The notes beneath the pieces are model-generated. The model searched no databases. It saw nothing but the letters and a program-made list of their open reading frames with translations, and was not told the DNA's origin. 40,703 nucleotides of DNA from Prevotellaceae bacterium (lineage in GTDB: Bacteria; Bacteroidota; Bacteroidia; Bacteroidales; UBA932). Position numbers and translations under genes: made by a program. This document shows, one piece after another, positions 8,767 to 17,217 of this stretch; position 1 is the first letter of the stretch, and each line of letters starts with the position of its first letter. The stretch is taken from NCBI GenBank assembly GCA_031279695.1, contig JAITIA010000087.1:1-40703 (forward strand), written 5' to 3'.

Positions 8767-10805
8767 CGCAGAGCGCCAAGCGCTTCGCTTGCCGCCTTTA
8801 TGAATGCTTCGGCGGAGAGTTTTGAGCCCACCGCTTTTGTCATCCAAACTGTTGGCGAGCGATGTCCGATACGGTAGATGCGGTCGATTTCGGCGGCAAA
8901 ATTCTTGCCTTCCAAATGCTGTTCCAACTGAAATTCAATAAGATGTCCCACCGGATATGCCGCCAAATAAAGCGGATAACTTATCATGTGGGAATATATT
9001 GCCAGAATCGGGCTGTCGGTGATGCCGAATACGGGAGCAAAGTATTTGTTCCATAGATTTTTGGCAATATCAATTACTGCCGCTTTCAATTGTTGAGGGC
9101 TGGCATCGGGGTTGGCATACATCCATTGCCAGGCGTACATATCGACCAGCGCCACGCCCATGATTTCGAGAGCGCCCCAGTAGATGTCCAACGTGGTCAT
9201 TTTCTGTTTATCAGGGTTTGTTTCGGCATATCCAAGCACATCCAAATCTCTTTTCTGGAAAATAAATGCCAGCGCTTCGGTGAAGGCGGTGTTGGGGATT
9301 CCGGTGTTCATGTAATTGTCGATATCGTACATGCTTACAGTCTGTTCCACATTATGACCAAACTCGTGCATTGCCACGTTGAAACCGTTATAGTTCAACC
9401 CTGTTTCGGGGATTCGGACTCTCAGGCGCGAAATATCGCTGCGCATTCCGGCGCCCATTGCGTGTCCTGAGCCGCGAGCGGCGTCCACAGCAATGTACTT
9501 GCAGATTTCTGTCGCTCTTTCTTTTGAATAACCAAGTGTTTGAAGGATTTCGGGCAACTGTTTTTGCAGCGTTTGTGCATTGGGGAACATTTTGGCGGTT
9601 TTTGCCGTCAGGTCGTCCTCGCTGATGGCGCTGCGTGTTTTAAAGCCGTCATACCAAATGTCATACGCCTGCAACGGGCGACCGAGTTGGTTGCTGATAT
9701 ATTTGCCGATTTCCTTATTGACGCTTGCCGACAGAAAGGTGGTAAAAATGGTTTCAACCTCGTCGAAAGTCATTTCCAGCCCTTGGTCGAAGGCGCGTTT
9801 GATGGCGTCGGGATAGAGCGGCGAATATTCATCGGAGGCTTTTTCGGCATTAAAAACTTCAAGCAGAAAGGCATATCTGACGTCATTTTCGCGTTCAAAG
9901 GCTGTTTCCTTTCCGTTTTTGAAGAACTTGTTGTTCGACGGACAGTAGTCGTTACCTTCGGTGTTGATAAATTCCTGTGGTATATCCTGATTAATAATGC
10001 GCAACATCAGTTCGTAGAGCAGTTTCTGTTTTAGCAGACCCGTTTCCGACCTGTCCACATAATTGCTTTTCAGTTCGTCGCGCAGCCCCCAATGCGAAAT
10101 CAGGCGCATATCTTTCGGAAAATGTTTCTCGCCCTTTTCGTCCACAATATTGTTCATGTAGATATTGTAATTGCTGATATAAAGTTCTGTTCGCGTTGCC
10201 GTTTCGTTTGCTTTTTGCTGCACTTTACTTGGCACGCGCGAGGCAAAATTCAGCCCGAGATTAACTGCTGCATTTTCCTCGTCGCTCCACTGAAATCCTT
10301 TTGTATTTCTTTCATCCAAAGAATAATACGGGAAATTAAGATGGAGAATCAGGGCAAGTTTGTTGTCAAACCAGTCGTCGTTCAGATGCGCGAAAGGCGA
10401 CCACGAAGCAAAGACTTCATCGACAGGCAACAGTGGCTCGTTGCCGACATGCAGCGCAAACTGTACCTGCGTACTGACCTGAATAAAACGACCGTAAACA
10501 TTTTCCAGATTTTTGGAAAACCGTTCAAGCAGTTGTTTTTTATTTTGCGGCTCATAATTATCGAGGCAAAATTGTTTAAATTCGTTGGGCGAGCCATCCC
10601 GTTCGAGCCAGAATTTGCCCGTAATCTGTACGCCTCTGCGCAACAGTTCCTTGTCCGACGCGGGAAACTTCGCTTCCAGTTCGCGGACTGTTTCATCGAC
10701 CACCTGTGTCGAAATTGTTGTACTCATTTCTTTTTCTTTTGAGTTGTTTTGTGTACACGAAAAAAATACCATAACCAATACAATAAAAACAATATAACGT
10801 TTCAT
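8763..10805 (-). CDS. Zinc metallopeptidase lipoprotein (HEFGH...E type)
   Basis: The 680-residue product starts MKRYIVFIVLVMVFFSC and is a lipoprotein (lipobox FFSC). Residues 480-484 read HEFGH and a conserved-looking TEALAF follows, with Glu510 as likely third zinc ligand. This HExxH plus distant glutamate pattern is that of gluzincins such as M3 oligopeptidases, but the rest does not let me name the MEROPS family. An in-frame start at 10856 would place 17 residues before the signal peptide and lie upstream of the likely transcription start, so 10805 is preferred. The promoter is at 10826-10856. The pseudouridine synthase gene overlaps its stop. Confidence 0.8.
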   Translation of the reverse strand: MKRYIVFIVLVMVFFSCTQNNSKEKEMSTTISTQVVDETVRELEAKFPASDKELLRRGVQITGKFWLERDGSPNEFKQFCLDNYEPQNKKQLLERFSKNLENVYGRFIQVSTQVQFALHVGNEPLLPVDEVFASWSPFAHLNDDWFDNKLALILHLNFPYYSLDERNTKGFQWSDEENAAVNLGLNFASRVPSKVQQKANETATRTELYISNYNIYMNNIVDEKGEKHFPKDMRLISHWGLRDELKSNYVDRSETGLLKQKLLYELMLRIINQDIPQEFINTEGNDYCPSNNKFFKNGKETAFERENDVRYAFLLEVFNAEKASDEYSPLYPDAIKRAFDQGLEMTFDEVETIFTTFLSASVNKEIGKYISNQLGRPLQAYDIWYDGFKTRSAISEDDLTAKTAKMFPNAQTLQKQLPEILQTLGYSKERATEICKYIAVDAARGSGHAMGAGMRSDISRLRVRIPETGLNYNGFNVAMHEFGHNVEQTVSMYDIDNYMNTGIPNTAFTEALAFIFQKRDLDVLGYAETNPDKQKMTTLDIYWGALEIMGVALVDMYAWQWMYANPDASPQQLKAAVIDIAKNLWNKYFAPVFGITDSPILAIYSHMISYPLYLAAYPVGHLIEFQLEQHLEGKNFAAEIDRIYRIGHRSPTVWMTKAVGSKLSAEAFIKAASEALGALR

Positions 10806-10825
10806 ACAATTTATTTTTAACGCCG

Positions 10826-10856
10826 CAAAAGTATATGTTTTTTTTTTAATGAGCAA
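10826..10856 (-). promoter_or_regulatory. Promoter of the metallopeptidase gene
   Basis: On the minus strand, TTG (10856-10854), a 20-base spacer and TACTTTTG (10833-10826) form a full match to the Bacteroidota consensus, about 20 bases before the chosen start at 10805. Confidence 0.7.
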
Positions 10857-10868
10857 ATGTCTTCGTTT

Positions 10869-12020
10869 TTAATTTGTAATTGAACTTTTTTCTTTATAAA
10901 ACAGCAAAACAGGGTTACTGTCTTCAACAATGCCCATTTTACTGATTTTTTCTCGCCATTCGGGTGAAATTTTATCGGCGAAATGCTTTATACACAGAAA
11001 CATTTCTTCTCCGGGAATTATAAACAAAACTCTGTTTTCGTCTTTTTCTACGGGAAACATGAGATACAGATTTCGTCCAAGCCGGTCTTCTTTGATATAT
11101 TTTTCCCATGAGCATTCCAAGGTATGTTTGTTTATCATAATAATGCCTCTACCACCGGTGGTCAGCAGAAATATAAAACGGTCTGTTTCCACCGGTCTGC
11201 TTATTGTATATATTTTTTCGATATTATAGACATCAATGGAGAACGGTTTTTCTCTCATTGTTTGGGCAATCGGATCTTTTACCGTCAAGGTGTATGGAAT
11301 TTCAATTTCTCCATTGTTGAATTTGTACAAATTATAATCCAATGGCGCTGTAAACCAAATATTTTTACTTGTAACCAGATTTGGATTCGTGCCATAATGG
11401 ATATCAATTTGTGTTAAAGTATCTCCCATTTTCCGTGAGATTTTGCTGTCAATATCGTATATAAAAAATTCGTATGGATAACTGAAAAATCCTTTTTCTA
11501 CTCTGTCTTTAAATATCACTTTTCCGTCGTGGCATGTCATCGACATATAGTAATCTCCTATTTTGTCTTCTCTGAGGAACTTACCGTCGATGTCGAAAAT
11601 TATCAGTTTTCGAGAATCAAACACCAGAATATTTCCATTACGTTCGTCCACGGCAATACTTTGAATATAAGTATATTCGCCCGGACCCTGACCCTTGCGG
11701 TTGATAAATGCTTCCACCTTGCCTGTTTCGATATTGATGACAAAAACATAGAATGGACTAACATTCAAAAATACTAGTTTGTTTTTATAACGAACCATGC
11801 GGCTGTTTCCCGCCATTATCTGGGAAACTAAATATTCGTCCGTTGTTTCTATTGGAACAATGGCGTCCAACTCAAAGTTTTTGAGAAAAGTTTCGCCTTC
11901 GCCCGTCGGCTCTTCGGGAACAATAATTTCCTGTTTTCCAAGCACTTTTTGGGGTTTGGAGTCGCAGGCACAAACCTGCGTCAGCGCCACTGCGCATAAA
12001 ATCATCAATATTCGTATCAT
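10869..12020 (-). CDS. 6-bladed beta-propeller lipoprotein
   Basis: The 383-residue product begins MIRILMILCAVALTQVCAC, a lipoprotein signal. The body shows repeated propeller strands, for example FINRKGQGPGEYTYIQSIAVDERNGNI-like and ILVFDSRKLIIFDIDGKFLRE-like segments typical of the 6-bladed (NHL-like) proteins abundant in Bacteroidota. No enzyme motif is visible. Such proteins are thought to bind ligands or partners at the envelope, but function is not established. It lies 12 bases after batB and is probably the last gene of the tlpA-to-propeller group. Confidence 0.8.
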   Translation of the reverse strand: MIRILMILCAVALTQVCACDSKPQKVLGKQEIIVPEEPTGEGETFLKNFELDAIVPIETTDEYLVSQIMAGNSRMVRYKNKLVFLNVSPFYVFVINIETGKVEAFINRKGQGPGEYTYIQSIAVDERNGNILVFDSRKLIIFDIDGKFLREDKIGDYYMSMTCHDGKVIFKDRVEKGFFSYPYEFFIYDIDSKISRKMGDTLTQIDIHYGTNPNLVTSKNIWFTAPLDYNLYKFNNGEIEIPYTLTVKDPIAQTMREKPFSIDVYNIEKIYTISRPVETDRFIFLLTTGGRGIIMINKHTLECSWEKYIKEDRLGRNLYLMFPVEKDENRVLFIIPGEEMFLCIKHFADKISPEWREKISKMGIVEDSNPVLLFYKEKSSITN

Positions 12021-12032
12021 ATTTTATTGAAA

Positions 12033-13052
12033 TCACTGCTTAAACAGTTTTAAATTATTAAGGAGTTTATTTTTACGTTCGAGAATCATCACGTCGAGCA
12101 CAAGAAGTATCAGCGCCAGTGTCAGCGGGATATGGAAAAATTCGTAATACGATTTATATTCTTCCGACAGGAGTTCTTTTTTTTCCATATCTTTGATATT
12201 TTGGATAATGGCGGTCAGCCCCAGTTCTGTCTGCGTGGCAATTGTTGCCGAGCCGCCGCCTGCCGAGGCTACAAGTTTGAGCGTATTTTGGTCGAGGCGC
12301 GACATCACTATCTCGCCCGACTTGTCCTTCAACATACTGCCGTCGGCAAGTATAATGGGAGCGCCTTCGGTTGAGCCGATGCCGATTGTGTGAATTGTTA
12401 TGCCGTCTTTGTGAGCTATTTCGGCTATTTCCACGGGGTTGCCCTCCTGATTTTCGCCGTCGGTGATCATTATCAGCGCGCGGCTTTTTTCGCTTTGCGA
12501 CGAGTAAGATTTCATTGCCAAAGCAATTGCTTTCGACATATCGGTGCCTTGCCGCGACACTATGCCGGTGTTAATGGCGTTGAGAAACGATTTTGCCGAT
12601 ATATAGTCGTTGGTTACAGGCAATTGCACGTAGGCGTCGCCGGCAAACACTATCAAGCCGATACGGTCGTGTTTCAACTCTTCCACCAGACGGGCGATTG
12701 CAAGTTTCGAGCGTTCGAGGCGAGAGGGCGTAAAGTCGGTCGCCAGCATACTGTTCGACACGTCGAGTGCGATAATTACTTCTGCGCCTTTCGATTTTAC
12801 TTCGGCAACAACCTGTCCGGCGCGGGGTTGCATCAGCGCCAGCACAAAGAAAAATATAGATGTGCTTGTCAGTATAATTTTCACCCAACCGCGATATTTC
12901 GACGCCAAAGGCATCAGCGGCTGCATCAGTCGGACGTCGCCAAAACGTGCCAAACGGCGGTTGCGCAGCCACACATTCAGTGCATAAATCAGCGGCAAAG
13001 CGGGAACAACCAGCAGCAACCATGCAAAATACAAATTTTTATATTCAACCAT
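12033..13052 (-). CDS. batB: VWA-domain membrane protein, BatB-like
   Basis: The 339-residue protein has membrane segments at about 10-29 and 57-75, a von Willebrand factor A domain (about 90-280), and a third membrane segment near 310-326. The metal-site motif is intact: DVSNS (97-101), a later QGTDMS threonine and an ITDGEN aspartate. Start, LARFGD segment and loop order match BatB of the Bacteroidota aerotolerance (Bat) operon, whose proteins are linked to stress tolerance and envelope assembly. The usual neighbours (moxR, a DUF58 gene, batA, batC, batD) are absent; it sits between proline dehydrogenase and a propeller lipoprotein. A lone copy makes a paralogue of the main operon gene possible. 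Confidence 0.82.
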   Translation of the reverse strand: MVEYKNLYFAWLLLVVPALPLIYALNVWLRNRRLARFGDVRLMQPLMPLASKYRGWVKIILTSTSIFFFVLALMQPRAGQVVAEVKSKGAEVIIALDVSNSMLATDFTPSRLERSKLAIARLVEELKHDRIGLIVFAGDAYVQLPVTNDYISAKSFLNAINTGIVSRQGTDMSKAIALAMKSYSSQSEKSRALIMITDGENQEGNPVEIAEIAHKDGITIHTIGIGSTEGAPIILADGSMLKDKSGEIVMSRLDQNTLKLVASAGGGSATIATQTELGLTAIIQNIKDMEKKELLSEEYKSYYEFFHIPLTLALILLVLDVMILERKNKLLNNLKLFKQ

Positions 13053-13199
13053 TTTGATTTACGATTTTCGATTTACGATTTTTGATTTACGATTTTCTTT
13101 TTTCGATTTTCGATTTACAATTTCTTTTTTCGACTCCTTCTTCGACTCCTTCTTCGATTCTTTTTTCGACTCCTTTTTCAACTCTTTCTTCTTTTTTCT
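13053..13199. repeat. Low-complexity repeat forming the 3' end of the proline dehydrogenase gene
   Basis: On the plus strand this is GATTTACGATTTTC repeated with variation (13053-13130), followed by tandem 15-base TTCGACTCCTTCTTC-like units (13131-13195). Most of it is read as codons of the upstream minus-strand gene. A GATTTACGATTTTAG relative lies between susD and the next gene at 37944-37990, so the first part belongs to an intergenic repeat type in this genome. Confidence 0.75.
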
Positions 13200-14351
13200 T
13201 CTTTTGAGTTCCTGTTTGAGCATAATCAGTTCGCGGCCTGTCTGTCCGGCGATTGCCGAATTTTCTTCTGTGCGGCGGATAAGATAGGGCAACACGTGTT
13301 CTATTTTTCCGTAGGGCAGATATTTTACCACATTGTATCCTTCTTTGGCGGCGTTGAAACTCAGGTTGTCGCTCATTCCGTAGAGTTGCGAAATATATAT
13401 TGTTGGACAATTGTTGGGCAACCCTTTTTCTGCCATATATTCCATCAGTTTAACGATACTTGCTTCGTTGTGCGTTCCGCAGAAAATGTGAATGCGGCTG
13501 TGATTTTCGACCGATATTTGCAGCGCTTCGTCGAAGGCTTTGTCGGTTTCGGCTTTGCTTGCATAGACGGGCGATGGATATTTGCCTTCTTTTGCCCGTC
13601 GCCTTTCCTTTTCGAGGTACGCGCCGCGAACATATTTTATACCTATAATAATATTGTGTTTATTTGCCAGGTCTATCAAGTATTTCAGATATTTAAGCCT
13701 GTCGTGTCGATACATTTGCAATGTGGTATAAACAACGGCGGTCTTTTTGTTATATTTTATCATCATGGCTTCGGTCGCCCTGTCGATTGCGCGTTGGAAA
13801 CAGTAGTCTTCGGCGTCCACCATCACCGGTTTGCCGGCTCTTTGGGCTTCGGCACAGAGGGAGTCGAAGCGCTGCATAAAACTGTTGAATGCCATTTGTT
13901 CGGCGGGTGTCATTGTTGTGTGCGACGAGGCTTTTGCCAGCACGCTGTGGGTGGTCAGCGCCGTTGGTTTGAACACGCTGAAAGGTATATCGCTGTGCAG
14001 GCGGGTGTTTACAACCGAGCGTTTGATTTCGCGAAAGGTTTGTTTGATAGCCGTTTCGCTGTCGGCAGCCTCAACGGAAAAGTCGAGTACCGATTTGACA
14101 TGTTTTTTTGCCATTCGGTGCACAACGTGGAAACATTGCTTAATGTTTTCGCCGCCAACAAAATGCCGGTAGAGCGTTGGTTTGACTGCCCAATCGACAG
14201 GGAGATGAATTTTCAGCGCCAGCCGGCTCAGACGCCCAAGTATGTGCACAATAAAAGGGCGTCGTATCAGCGAAAACAGAAATTTCGCATTTTTCAGTTC
14301 TTTATTGCTTTTCAGTTTGAAAGCAACTTCTGTATTATTAAAATCAATCAT
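13059..14351 (-). CDS. Proline dehydrogenase with repeat-encoded lysine-rich tail
   Basis: This FAD enzyme oxidises proline to pyrroline-5-carboxylate and passes electrons to the respiratory chain. The 430-residue product has the barrel motifs of the family: VDAEDYCFQ, IGIKYVRGAYLEKE, the later VVKYLPYG and the C-terminal PYLIRRTEENS that contacts substrate and flavin. The pyrroline-5-carboxylate dehydrogenase half of PutA is absent, so it is the single-function form. From about residue 384 the protein becomes KKES repeats and NRKS repeats, coded by intergenic-type repeats, and the stop falls 6 bases before batB. The tail is probably unstructured and recently acquired. It starts 32 bases after the tlpA-like gene. 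Confidence 0.9.
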   Translation of the reverse strand: MIDFNNTEVAFKLKSNKELKNAKFLFSLIRRPFIVHILGRLSRLALKIHLPVDWAVKPTLYRHFVGGENIKQCFHVVHRMAKKHVKSVLDFSVEAADSETAIKQTFREIKRSVVNTRLHSDIPFSVFKPTALTTHSVLAKASSHTTMTPAEQMAFNSFMQRFDSLCAEAQRAGKPVMVDAEDYCFQRAIDRATEAMMIKYNKKTAVVYTTLQMYRHDRLKYLKYLIDLANKHNIIIGIKYVRGAYLEKERRRAKEGKYPSPVYASKAETDKAFDEALQISVENHSRIHIFCGTHNEASIVKLMEYMAEKGLPNNCPTIYISQLYGMSDNLSFNAAKEGYNVVKYLPYGKIEHVLPYLIRRTEENSAIAGQTGRELIMLKQELKRRKKKKELKKESKKESKKESKKESKKEIVNRKSKKENRKSKIVNRKS

Positions 14352-14383
14352 ACAAATCAGTCAATATTATTATTTTCGATATA

Positions 14384-15502
14384 TTATCTGGTAAATATTT
14401 CTTTGAGTTTATTTGCCAGATCTTCGCCTCTCAACCTGGTTTCTATCACTTTACCTTCGGGGTCGAGCAGCACGGTAAAAGGTATTGTTTCGACCTTGTA
14501 TTCGTTGGCGGCGGAGGAGGGGCGGACGAGTTCGGACATGTGCACCCAGCTCATTTTGTCGGCTTCGATAGCCGCCTTCCAGTCGTCGCGGTTATGATCG
14601 AGCGATATGCCAACTATTTCCAAACCCTTGTCCTTGTATTTATTGTAGAGGGCAACCAGATTGGGATTTTCGGAACGGCAGGGACCGCACCACGACGCCC
14701 AAAAATCGAGCAGCACATATTTGCCCTTGCCTGCATAGTCGGATATGGCAATATCTTTTCCTTCGGGAGTTTTCAGTTTCAACTCTCTGAATTTCTGACC
14801 AATCGCCACCGGAGCAATTTTCAGGCGGGCAACAGTCTGTTCGAGTTCCATGCCGGCGTCGCTTTTCCTGACCTCGTTGGGCAGGCGGTCGTATGCCGCA
14901 ATAATATCGTCGGCAGTGAGAGTGTTTTCGGATTCGAGCAGCAGCACGGCGGTGAACAGCGACGCCGGATATTTTTCGATAAAACGGAGGGTATAATCTC
15001 TGTACTGTTCGTTCAGTTTCTCTCGGTTTGCGTTCATTTCGGTAATCGTCTCCTCAGTCATTTCTTTGCTCTGCGCTGTTTTTTGGAGCTCTTCGGACTG
15101 TTCGCTCAGAGCGCGAATACCACTGGAATACTCTGTATATTGGTCGTTCAGCGGAGAGCCGGAAAGGGTAAAAGCAAACGGTTTGTCATCGAAAAAACTA
15201 ATGTTGATATTGTAGTTTTCGACAAAAACAAAGATAAACGCCATCGATCCCGGATCGGCTGTTATTTCCGCCATAACCGGACGGTCGATTTTACCGCTGA
15301 AAGTAAACGAATTGTCTTGAACAACAGTCGAATCCAACGGTAACTCTGTCTCTTTTGAATTTGCGCCTCCAAAAGAATATTCCACCAGATAAATTGTTTT
15401 TCCGTTTAACTCGTCGGTCGGAAGTTTTCCGGTGATTTTATAGCCGGTTTTATTGCACGAAACCAGCAAACATACCATAAGAAAAGACAATAAATATCTC
15501 AT
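14384..15502 (-). CDS. TlpA-like thiol:disulfide oxidoreductase lipoprotein with DUF4369-type domain
   Basis: The 372-residue product starts MRYLLSFLMVCLLVSC, a lipoprotein signal. The N-terminal part (about 20-120) looks like the DUF4369 domain often found before thioredoxin domains in Bacteroidota. The C-terminal part (from about 235) is an AhpC/TSA-thioredoxin fold with the redox pair in FWASWCGPC and a cis-proline in TIPFTV. It probably reduces or isomerises disulfides in the periplasm. An upstream in-frame start at 15610 adds 36 unlikely residues. The start at 15502 is preferred for its signal peptide and for the promoter at 15534-15563. It heads the minus-strand group that runs to the propeller gene. 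Confidence 0.88.
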   Translation of the reverse strand: MRYLLSFLMVCLLVSCNKTGYKITGKLPTDELNGKTIYLVEYSFGGANSKETELPLDSTVVQDNSFTFSGKIDRPVMAEITADPGSMAFIFVFVENYNINISFFDDKPFAFTLSGSPLNDQYTEYSSGIRALSEQSEELQKTAQSKEMTEETITEMNANREKLNEQYRDYTLRFIEKYPASLFTAVLLLESENTLTADDIIAAYDRLPNEVRKSDAGMELEQTVARLKIAPVAIGQKFRELKLKTPEGKDIAISDYAGKGKYVLLDFWASWCGPCRSENPNLVALYNKYKDKGLEIVGISLDHNRDDWKAAIEADKMSWVHMSELVRPSSAANEYKVETIPFTVLLDPEGKVIETRLRGEDLANKLKEIFTR

Positions 15503-15533
15503 TTCTACAAATTTAAAATTAAAAATCAGTGCG

Positions 15534-15563
15534 TAAAGATATAACATTTTTTTCAAATGACAA
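15534..15563 (-). promoter_or_regulatory. Promoter of the TlpA-like gene group
   Basis: On the minus strand, TTG (15563-15561), a 19-base spacer and TATCTTTA (15541-15534) match the consensus except for the last base. It lies about 32 bases before the start at 15502. Confidence 0.5.
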
Positions 15564-15716
15564 TATTTTGAGTTTGCAGGTAATATTCTCGTCATATCGG
15601 CAAAAAACAAAAAAACATGCTTTGTTTGCCACTAAAAAACCCCGTTTTGCACTTTGCCAATATTCTTAGAATGAATATTTTGAAAATAAAATGATGATTA
15701 GTTGAAAATAAATTCA

Positions 15717-15724
15717 TACTTTTG
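15717..15724 (+). promoter_or_regulatory. -7 element of the leuC promoter
   Basis: TACTTTTG is a perfect Bacteroidota -7 box 29 bases before the leuC start. No TTG lies at the expected 17-21 base distance, so the -33 part is weak and an activator may be needed. Confidence 0.5.
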
Positions 15725-15753
15725 CACAAAATTATTGATATTAATTATTTCAG

Positions 15754-17154
15754 ATGAAAGGATTAACTCTTTTTGACAAGATTTGGGACGCACACACAGT
15801 TACTTCAATAGAAGACGGTCCGGTGCAATTGTATATCGACAGGCATTACTGTCATGAGGTTACAAGTCCGCAGGCATTTAACGGTTTGAGAAACAGGAAA
15901 ATTAAGGTTTTCCGCCCTCAACGTACATTTTGCACAGCCGACCACAATACCCCAACAATCGATCAGGACAAACAGGTAAAGGACGAAGTGTCGAGATTTC
16001 AACTCGATACGCTGAAAAAAAACGCAGAAGAATTTGGTCTGACATATTTTGGTCTCGGACACGAAAAAAACGGCATTGTTCACGTCGTTGGACCCGAAAA
16101 CGGACTCTCACTGCCCGGAATGACAATCGTTTGCGGCGACAGCCACACCTCGACGCACGGCGCTTTTGGCTGTGTGGCTTTCGGCATCGGCACAAGCGAA
16201 GTGGAAATGACGCTTGCCTCGCAATGTATTCTGCAACCTAAACCCCTGAAAATGCGCATAACAGTGGACGGAAAGGCTGCAAAAATGGTTGCCGCCAAGG
16301 ATATTATACTATATATAATCAGTAAACTTGGAACGGGCGGCGCTACCGGCTATTTTATCGAATATGCCGGCGAAACAATTCGCAATATGAGCATGGAAGA
16401 GCGTATGACTGTGTGCAATATGAGTATCGAAGCCGGCGCAAGAGGCGGAATGATTGCTCCCGACGAAAAAACTTTTGAATATCTCAAAGGACGGGAATAT
16501 GCGCCTGCGGGCAAGGACTGGGATAATGCCGTTGAACGCTGGAAAACATTGAAATCGGACGAAAACGCAAGCTTCGACAAGGAAATTGTTATCGACGCCG
16601 GCATTGTTGAACCCATGATTACCTACGGAACAAATCCGGGCGCGGGAATGTCGATCAATGGAAATATTCCCGAACTTGCTGAAATTGAAGATACTTCAAA
16701 AACATCGTTCAATAAAATGATGGAATATATGGGTTTTGTACCGGGAGAAAAACTAATCGGTAAACCAATTGATTATGTGTTTCTTGGCAGTTGTACCAAT
16801 GGACGGATTGAAGATTTTCGCACCTTCGCCGCCTTTGTGAAAGGCAGAAAAAAAGCGCAGAACGTAACAGCATGGATTGTTCCCGGCTCGAAAAAAGTAG
16901 AGAAAGTGATGCAGGAAGAAGGTCTGATTGAGATATTTAACTCCGCAGGTTTTGAAGTGCGTCAGCCCGGCTGCTCGGCTTGTCTGGCAATGAACGACGA
17001 TAAAATTCCCGCAGGGAAATACGCAGTAAGTACCTCTAACAGAAACTTTGAAGGACGTCAGGGACCGGGGTCGCGAACTCTGCTCGCCGGACCATTGGTT
17101 GCCGCCGCCGCCGCTATCACCGGAAAAGTTGCCGATCCCCGTGAATTTAAATAA
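15754..17154 (+). CDS. leuC: 3-isopropylmalate dehydratase large subunit
   Basis: LeuC carries the 4Fe-4S cluster of isopropylmalate isomerase, which converts 2-isopropylmalate to 3-isopropylmalate in leucine synthesis. The 466-residue product is full length. The three cluster cysteines are visible: Cys347 in GSCTNGR and Cys407/Cys410 in [10 protein letters not shown]. The [13 protein letters not shown] and [10 protein letters not shown] motifs are also intact. The start fits a -7 box 29 bases upstream. The small subunit gene leuD, usually next, is missing; a DUF4270 gene follows. The enzyme needs LeuD, so that gene must be elsewhere if the pathway works. Confidence 0.96.
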   Translation: MKGLTLFDKIWDAHTVTSIEDGPVQLYIDRHYCHEVTSPQAFNGLRNRKIKVFRPQRTFCTADHNTPTIDQDKQVKDEVSRFQLDTLKKNAEEFGLTYFGLGHEKNGIVHVVGPENGLSLPGMTIVCGDSHTSTHGAFGCVAFGIGTSEVEMTLASQCILQPKPLKMRITVDGKAAKMVAAKDIILYIISKLGTGGATGYFIEYAGETIRNMSMEERMTVCNMSIEAGARGGMIAPDEKTFEYLKGREYAPAGKDWDNAVERWKTLKSDENASFDKEIVIDAGIVEPMITYGTNPGAGMSINGNIPELAEIEDTSKTSFNKMMEYMGFVPGEKLIGKPIDYVFLGSCTNGRIEDFRTFAAFVKGRKKAQNVTAWIVPGSKKVEKVMQEEGLIEIFNSAGFEVRQPGCSACLAMNDDKIPAGKYAVSTSNRNFEGRQGPGSRTLLAGPLVAAAAAITGKVADPREFK

Positions 17155-17217
17155 AAATTGAAAGTGGATTTAACTTTTTACAAAATCCGACGTCAAACTG
17201 ATTTAAAAATTTTTTAT

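Noticed and set aside
13296..14597. 433-codon open frame on the plus strand across proline dehydrogenase
   Set aside because: It is a shadow caused by the codon bias of the opposite strand; the minus-strand frame has enzyme motifs.
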